From contig NZ_JAMRXH010000007.1 in NCBI RefSeq assembly GCF_023740735.1, positions 124,001 through 188,000 on the forward strand: 64,000 bases of DNA, written 5' to 3'. Origin of the DNA: Nocardia sp. CDC159 (GTDB taxonomy: Bacteria > Actinomycetota > Actinomycetes > Mycobacteriales > Mycobacteriaceae). Position numbers and translations under genes: made by a program. This document shows, in pieces, positions 60,101 through 64,000 of the stretch; the stretch's first letter is position 1, and every line of letters begins with the position of its first letter. The notes under the pieces are model-generated. The model was not told where the DNA came from, ran no database searches, and worked only from the letters and a program-made list of their open reading frames with translations.

Positions 60101-60738
60101 AGCCGTTCGTCCGGGGGCGTCTGCGCCGGGGTGGGCGGCGGCGGGTGCGCGGCGCGGGCGGCCGCCCAGCCGTCCTGGCCGGTGGTCGAGGTCTTCAGCG
60201 CGTCGCCGTCGATGACCTGCTCGTAGCTGCTCTCGTCGAGGGGGAACAGCGAACGCTGCCCCTCCGACACCGGTGTCCGCTCCGGCGGTTCGCCACCGCC
60301 CGGGCGGTGCAGCCGGTCGGCGGGTGAGGCGAGTTCGTCCACCGGCTCCGGCGTCGCGGGCAGCGTCGGTTGCGCCGGGGTGCGGATCAGCGCGGTGCAC
60401 CCGGCGGCGAACGATCCGTCGAAGAAGATCGGCCCCGCGATCAGATCGGCGCCCGCGCGCACCGCGCTCAGCGTCTGCTCCTGGGAGTGGGTGAGGGCGG
60501 CCAGGGTTGCGGCGGGCGAACCGGGCTCGACGGGATCGATGCGCCGCGGTTCGCCCCCGAATCGTTCGCGCAGCTCGTCGAGCAGCCGGGCGGGCAGCGG
60601 GCCGATATCGATACCGGAAGCGGCCGGGCCGACCAGGCCGAGTTCGGCGTCGAGCGCGCGCAGCAGCGCGAACTCGCAGCGCGCCGCCTGGACCAGGTCA
60701 CCGGTGCTGCACACGACACGATCACCGAACAGAATCAA
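57199..60738 (-). CDS. Large TM0106-type RecB/SF1 helicase-like protein with degenerate active sites
   Basis: 1179-aa protein. The N-terminal part resembles TM0106-type RecB nucleases (GDLVQAARCEFALLRALDAE; a cluster ACGHCPTCTAEL near residue 306, as in Fe-S RecB domains). A C-terminal SF1 helicase follows with Walker A GPPGTGKTDTG near 815, SF1 motif V-like ERFQGREAAVVLV and motif VI AVSRAMWAA. Where the family has IDEAGQ it reads LPDAGH, and the GDPQQLP of motif III is GDPAPLP. The nuclease D...ExK pattern is not seen. TTG 60738 is supported by GGAGGG seven bases upstream. Probably a repair- or defence-type protein turned structural or regulatory. Confidence 0.72.
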   Translation of the reverse strand: MILFGDRVVCSTGDLVQAARCEFALLRALDAELGLVGPAASGIDIGPLPARLLDELRERFGGEPRRIDPVEPGSPAATLAALTHSQEQTLSAVRAGADLIAGPIFFDGSFAAGCTALIRTPAQPTLPATPEPVDELASPADRLHRPGGGEPPERTPVSEGQRSLFPLDESSYEQVIDGDALKTSTTGQDGWAAARAAHPPPPTPAQTPPDERLAPAPETTYQLYAETDEPVVVTLIRLAACAEALQRNGFGVHQLVRIRTAGGETHHDLCDAMTVARARRRRVAAIVEAKQDELLPVQWGDRRYLACGHCPTCTAELVAGRDLLLVAGMRPAVRAQLHAAGITTVDRLARADSAVSGIAAQTFSLLHRQAALQLRRERTGQPVCAVTDATALAALPATTPGDVFLTLAGTPPTVVGVGVAPTRAPEEGDPPAILFHAFDIAHDPAALLEFLADRQERHPELRIHHYRSPARELLAELCARCGVDSEIADDLLGALLDLYPIVRAALMIGERSYRLADLTALLDEVPEFACDPVESECALLLAVRDRLRALADEHGVRPRPAPRDSVPETPSAVEAALREFAYDTDEPRTPAQDIAALTAAVLAYHRRERQPLHWAHADRLHRPIDEWADTPGVLVADWGSVDTKWHSTGQRPMRRYLKLTGRLGTGSAPPPGTPVLTLYERPVPGMTAAPGRRAVAAATVLGCARDDEFDDVVRVEELLPEGCAPYDDLPVAIVPRPPGSDENIAAALEFTANQLLGTLPEAPLTGAFDLLCRRRPRLRSGDSLPEVFGDHAAAVTAAVLDLDDSYIAVQGPPGTGKTDTGARVIERLVTRHRWRIGVVAQSHSAVEEVLDAVVRAGVLPELVAKSDAQEVAPEWLVIDPARYPRFLDNAVNGCVVGGLPGDVADPERIPPGALDLLVLPDAGHFPLADAIAVAGSARNLLLLGDPAPLPTHGIHPEPVAESALGRLVGESSTLPPDFGYFLDRTWRMHPQLCGPVSRLRYGDRLRSNETVTLARELADIPPGVRMVPVEHRGNGTESVEEAREVVRQVRALLGLPWRQGAVMRKLHPHDILVVAPYHAQVARIRTLLSRARIEDVVVGTTERFQGREAAVVLVSTTTSTPADAPHGIEALLSRHWLTTAVSRAMWAAVIVHSGLLTEYLPETPGELADLAAFLHLANP

Positions 60739-60925
60739 TCGCGGCCCTCCTGTGTCTCGGACACCCGCACCCGACCGCACGTCCTTGCGTGCCGAGCCGC
60801 GCAACAGCGTAATCAGTCGAGGTAGCGGGGCGCGGTGCGAGGGGGGCGTGTCGCGGGTCCGACCGAACGGAAGGAATTCGGGCGAGCCGGGATATCGCGC
60901 CGGTCGGCGGTGAAATGATTGCGGT

Positions 60926-61558
60926 ATGCCGTTTTTCGAGGGTGCCCGCGGTCGGCTGCACTACCGGATCTGGCCGGTGGCCGAGCCGGTGGCGGTGGTG
61001 GCGCTGTTTCCGGGAACCGGCCAGCACAGCGCCCACTACCACCGCTTCGCGCGGGCGCTGGGCGCGCGAAGCATCGAGACCTGGGCGCTGGACGTGCCGG
61101 GTCAGGGCCTGAGCGAGGGCGATCCGGCCGCGCCCGGCACCCCCGCCGAACTGGCCCCCGACGCGCGCGGACTGGCCGAGCTGCTGCGGGCCGAGCGCGC
61201 CGGGACGCCGCTGTTCGTGGTCGGACATTCGCTCGGCGCGGCCACCGCGCTGGCCGCCGGAATCGACTGCGCGGGCCTGGTGCTCACCGGCACCCCGACC
61301 CGGGCGGCCGCGTCCTGCCCCGAACTTCCGGCGCGGCCGCCGGTGCTGGCGCTGCACGGCGTCGACGACCGCCGCTGCCCGATCGATGCGATACGGCAGT
61401 GGACGGCACGGCAGCGGTCGGTAGGGTTGCGCGAATATGCCGATGCCGGGCACGATCTCCTGCACGAGCCGGTACACGCACGGGTCACGGCCGACATCGC
61501 GGAGTGGATCGACGGCGTCCGCGCCGAATGGCGCGGAGTCGAGGTGAACCGAGCATGA
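60926..61558 (+). CDS. Alpha/beta hydrolase (monoacylglycerol-lipase-like)
   Basis: 210-aa serine hydrolase. The oxyanion region ALFPGTGQHSAHYHRF, nucleophile elbow VVGHSLGAATAL (Ser near 92), acid residue in LALHGVDDRRCPIDA and catalytic His in YADAGHDLLHEPVH are all present. The cap domain is short. Substrate likely a small ester or monoacylglycerol. ATG 60926 follows GGTGAAATG with no strong ribosome site. It is divergent from the large RecB/SF1-like gene and precedes the ESX-type module by 14 bp, so it may be co-transcribed with it. Confidence 0.87.
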   Translation: MPFFEGARGRLHYRIWPVAEPVAVVALFPGTGQHSAHYHRFARALGARSIETWALDVPGQGLSEGDPAAPGTPAELAPDARGLAELLRAERAGTPLFVVGHSLGAATALAAGIDCAGLVLTGTPTRAAASCPELPARPPVLALHGVDDRRCPIDAIRQWTARQRSVGLREYADAGHDLLHEPVHARVTADIAEWIDGVRAEWRGVEVNRA

Positions 61559-61571
61559 GAAAGGGGGACCG

Positions 61572-61976
61572 GTGCAGTCGCAACAGGATGGGGATCTGCG
61601 CGGCGACGTCGCGGCCCTGACGCAGGCGGTCGACGAGGGCGAGCTGTGGATCGACGGTGTGCTCGTCGCCGAGGGCACCCACGAGCGCTGCGCGCGCCGC
61701 TACGAGCTGCTGGCCGACCAGGTCGAACATCAGCTCGGCGCGCTGCGGGCGGCCGCGAATCTACCCGGCTTCGGCGGTTTCGAATCCGGCAATTCGCTGC
61801 GGCGCGGATTCGAGGGCAAGGCGGCCGACGCGCTGGCGCGGCTGCAGGAGTACGCCGATGCGGCCCGCCAGCTTGCCCAGACGCTGCGCGCGGCGGGGAC
61901 CGCCTACGAGCAGCGCGATGCCGAGGTGGCCGCTACGCTGGCCCGGATCGGTTCGGTGGGGGTGGGCCATGCGTGA
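61572..61976 (+). CDS. Helical ESX-associated protein (WXG-like size, no WXG motif)
   Basis: 134-aa alpha-helical protein: two long helices (YELLADQVEHQLGALRAAAN and LRRGFEGKAADALARLQEYA with continuation) flank a GFGGFESGN turn. Size and helix-turn-helix layout are like type VII secretion substrates, but the turn lacks W-x-G. The C-terminal helix ends near YEQRDAEVAATLARI, reminiscent of the Y-x3-D/E secretion signal. GTG 61572 has AAGGGGGA upstream. It overlaps the next gene by eight bases, so both are co-translated and may be partners. Confidence 0.7.
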   Translation: MQSQQDGDLRGDVAALTQAVDEGELWIDGVLVAEGTHERCARRYELLADQVEHQLGALRAAANLPGFGGFESGNSLRRGFEGKAADALARLQEYADAARQLAQTLRAAGTAYEQRDAEVAATLARIGSVGVGHA

Positions 61977-63279
61977 GGTCGGCGGCGGGCGGCGGACGGG
62001 TGGCGAGGCCTGCGATCCGGACTACGCGCCGAACTGCGAGGTGTTCGAGCACCTCAGCTACGACGAGATCTATCACGGTGTGGCACAGCTCAAGCCGGAT
62101 GTGCTCACCCTGGGCCGCCAGACCTGGCAGAGCGCGGCGATCGGCGTGGCCGAGGCGGTGCGGCAGGCGCATGCCGAGATCCGCGGCGCCATCGCCGACG
62201 GCTGGCGTGGTCCGGCCGCCGAATCGGCCGCGGGTGCGGTGCAGTCGTTCGAGGAGCTGGGCCAGCACCTTTCCGATGTGATGGGCGTGGTCGGACAGCG
62301 GCTCGGGCAGGCCAACGACGCGGCCGAGGCGCTGCGGGCGGCGCTGTCACAGCCGGTGGTGAATCAGCCCGATCTCGAGGCGGCGCTGCTGGATCCCAAG
62401 CGGGCCACCGCCAATGTGGCGCTGCAGAAGGCCGCGGAGAGTCTGCGCCTGGACGCGGTGCGGGTGATGAATTCGATCTATGCCGAGACCTTCCTGCCGA
62501 CCGGCAGCGGGGTTCCCGCCTTCCGTGAGGACGGCATGTATCCGCAGCCGGTCATGGTGGAGGGTCCGCCCGATCCGACCGCGCCGGGCGGTGGTTCGGC
62601 CGATGCGATGGGGCCGGGCTCCGGGGCGCGGGTCGAGGCGCGGCACGGGGAGCTGTCGGAGACCGCGGCGTACTCGGGGGCCGCCGAGCCCGCCGTGACG
62701 GAGCCGGAGAACGCGTGGGCCGGGGACCATGGCTCGATGTCAGCGACCGCTCCGGCCGCCGCGATCGCTCCCGCCGCTCCCGCTCCGGCCGCCGCTCCGG
62801 CCGCCGCCTCCGCTGCGGTGGTCCCGCCCGCGACCGCTTCGGAGACCGTTTTCTCAACCAATGGCGTTGCCTCGCAGCCAGTTTCGGCCACGTCACCGAT
62901 CGCTCCGGTGCCCGCGGGCGCGTCGGTCGTCGCCGCCCCGATGACTCGCCTCGCCTCGGCCGAATCCGAGAACCAGCGCAAGCGCGCCGAGCGTGACGAT
63001 CGCCGCGACGCGAGCACCGACGCCATCGGCGGCATGGGCGCGGGCGTCGTCGGTGGGCTGGCGGGTGGCGCCCTCGCCGCGAGCGGTGATGCGCTGCGGC
63101 CGAATTCCGCGCCGCCGGTGCGGTCCAAACCCGCCCGCCTCGCCGACGAGGACGACGAGGAGTACTACTCCGACTTCGACGAGCCGACCTTTCTGGAACC
63201 AGCCGAGCCCGGCGGTGAGTTGGTGGGCCGCCTGGATCCGACCACGCCGCCCGTTCTAGGGGAATGGGCGGAGGAGTGA
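61969..63279 (+). CDS. WXG100/PPE-like ESX protein with long Ala/Pro-rich C-terminal region
   Basis: 436-aa protein. The N-terminal 150 residues are helical with the type VII WXG motif, ADGWRGPAAESAAGAVQSFE (W79-R-G81), followed by LGQHLSDVMGVVGQRLGQAN. The middle is disordered and Ala/Pro-rich (about 195-330). A glycine-rich hydrophobic patch (GGMGAGVVGGLAGGALAASG near 363) may insert in a membrane, and the tail is acidic (DEDDEEYYSDFDEPTFLEPA). The layout matches PPE-like or EspB-like ESX substrates of Nocardia. ATG 61969. Its stop overlaps the espG start (GTGA). Confidence 0.75.
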   Translation: MREVGGGRRTGGEACDPDYAPNCEVFEHLSYDEIYHGVAQLKPDVLTLGRQTWQSAAIGVAEAVRQAHAEIRGAIADGWRGPAAESAAGAVQSFEELGQHLSDVMGVVGQRLGQANDAAEALRAALSQPVVNQPDLEAALLDPKRATANVALQKAAESLRLDAVRVMNSIYAETFLPTGSGVPAFREDGMYPQPVMVEGPPDPTAPGGGSADAMGPGSGARVEARHGELSETAAYSGAAEPAVTEPENAWAGDHGSMSATAPAAAIAPAAPAPAAAPAAASAAVVPPATASETVFSTNGVASQPVSATSPIAPVPAGASVVAAPMTRLASAESENQRKRAERDDRRDASTDAIGGMGAGVVGGLAGGALAASGDALRPNSAPPVRSKPARLADEDDEEYYSDFDEPTFLEPAEPGGELVGRLDPTTPPVLGEWAEE

Positions 63280-64000
63280 GATGGACCCTCACCCCCGATC
63301 AGTTCGCACTGGCCTGGGACCGCACCGACGGTGACCGCATCCCGTATCCACTCGCGGTGCGGCTGTCCGCCCGGACCAGCGACGAGCGGGCCAAACAGCT
63401 GCCGGAGTTGAACGAGTGGTGTGCGCGCGTCCTGGATCCCGATCTGGAGGCGGCGCTGCGGGTGCTGGCGCGCCCGACCATCCGGGTGGAGGTGTTCGGC
63501 GCGCAGGGGCCGCGGCCGGATTCGCGTCCGGTGCGGGTGCTCGGCGCCGCGGCCGGACACGTGACGGTGGTAGCGGCGCAGCGCGCCGGGGACAGCCCGG
63601 ATCGCGGGGGCGAGGTGCGGCTGTTCGTCGGCAACTCGAAAACCTTTGCGGCGCGGGTGGTTTCGGTACTGCCCGAAAACGGTCCGGGCGGCGCGCCACG
63701 GCACACCGCGCCGCTGGACCGGGTACGCGAGGACAGCCGGGATCTGGTGACCGTGCCGGTCGCCGGTCCGTCGACATCGGCGCGGATGCGACGGCTGTTG
63801 AAACAGCCGCGCGATGGTATCGGTCAGATCGTGGTCTCGGCCCGGCGCGCCGACGATACGGTCCGCCCGCTCGGTGTGCTGTGCTGGATCGATGTGGCGG
63901 GCGACGGCCGTTACGCCGTCCGCACGCGCGCCGAGGTCGATATCGTCCCGGTGACCGCGGAGGCGTTCACCGCTCAACTGCGCCCGATGATCACCGCCGC
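63276..64000 (+). CDS. espG: ESX secretion-associated protein EspG, partial at right edge
   Basis: At least 241 aa, open to the end of the window. Starts VRWTLTPDQFALAWDRTDGD, followed by YPLAVRLSARTSDERAKQLP and LEAALRVLARPTIRVEVFGA, which are the hallmarks of EspG, the cytosolic chaperone that binds the helical tip of PE-PPE-type ESX substrates. Later segments (AGHVTVVAAQRAGD; EVRLFVGN) also fit. GTG 63276 overlaps the WXG/PPE-like stop, so chaperone and probable client are translationally coupled. Further ESX genes may lie to the right. Confidence 0.88.
   Translation, partial: MRWTLTPDQFALAWDRTDGDRIPYPLAVRLSARTSDERAKQLPELNEWCARVLDPDLEAALRVLARPTIRVEVFGAQGPRPDSRPVRVLGAAAGHVTVVAAQRAGDSPDRGGEVRLFVGNSKTFAARVVSVLPENGPGGAPRHTAPLDRVREDSRDLVTVPVAGPSTSARMRRLLKQPRDGIGQIVVSARRADDTVRPLGVLCWIDVAGDGRYAVRTRAEVDIVPVTAEAFTAQLRPMITA

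Overview
The window is about 64 kb of high-GC actinobacterial chromosome. Codon use is strongly G/C at third positions, GTG and TTG starts are common, and four-base ATGA or GTGA stop-start overlaps are frequent. The gene content (decarboxylase-type Kgd with a fused acyltransferase, FadD15, a MymA-like oxygenase operon, an EspG-type ESX chaperone, two secreted SLT-type transglycosylases) points to Nocardia or a close relative in the Mycobacteriales. The left 16 kb follows the gene order remembered for M. tuberculosis Rv1209-Rv1213 and Rv1229c-Rv1239c, so this is core chromosome with accessory genes inserted. No insertion sequence, integrase, prophage, CRISPR array, rRNA or tRNA gene was seen.

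Layout. 1-4.2 kb: glycogen/alpha-glucan genes glgC and glgA (divergent), an rRNA methyltransferase, a DUF3117 protein, the alkylation repair glycosylase tag and a DivIVA-like membrane protein. 4.3-7.6 kb: accessory genes (a 62-aa protein, a large HTH regulator coupled to an APH-type phosphotransferase, a Uma2 protein). 7.6-17.7 kb: Mrp Fe-S carrier, two transglycosylases, DUF1003 and MgtE-N/CBS proteins, a CoA-ester lyase, CorA, a PHP phosphoesterase and small membrane proteins. 17.7-22.6 kb: a flavoprotein, malic enzyme with a long structured leader, a CBS protein and UppP. 22.6-27.3 kb: a four-gene osmolyte ABC importer with a divergent second binding protein.

27.3-33.2 kb: a TetR regulator facing a Baeyer-Villiger-type monooxygenase/SDR/esterase operon, followed by FadD15, resembling the mymA locus. 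33.3-39.2 kb: a PepA-like secreted protease, a membrane-anchored molybdopterin oxidoreductase, a PadR/MFS drug-efflux pair and a small ATPase. 39.2-43.0 kb: Kgd. 43.4-48.2 kb: an ABC-2 pair with a degenerate ATPase, an EcsC-like protein, an AraC regulator, a VOC protein and a glutathionyl-hydroquinone-reductase-like protein. 48.2-53.2 kb: enoyl-CoA hydratase, a truncated adenylate-forming protein, a PtpB-like phosphatase, a TetR-like protein and a PLP aldolase.

53.1-57.2 kb: an accessory patch of tiny genes, a DUF6879/XRE-DUF5753 module, an EamA exporter and an AraC regulator. 57.2-61.6 kb: a very large RecB/SF1-like protein with degenerate catalytic motifs and a hydrolase. 61.6-64 kb: a translationally coupled ESX-type module (helical protein, WXG/PPE-like protein, EspG) that runs off the right edge.

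Genes are tightly packed: most convergent pairs overlap or abut. Candidate regulatory DNA therefore stands out: a three-hairpin leader before malic enzyme, a 41-bp palindrome between tetR and the monooxygenase, GTTGGC iterons before the HTH regulator, and several long perfect inverted repeats.
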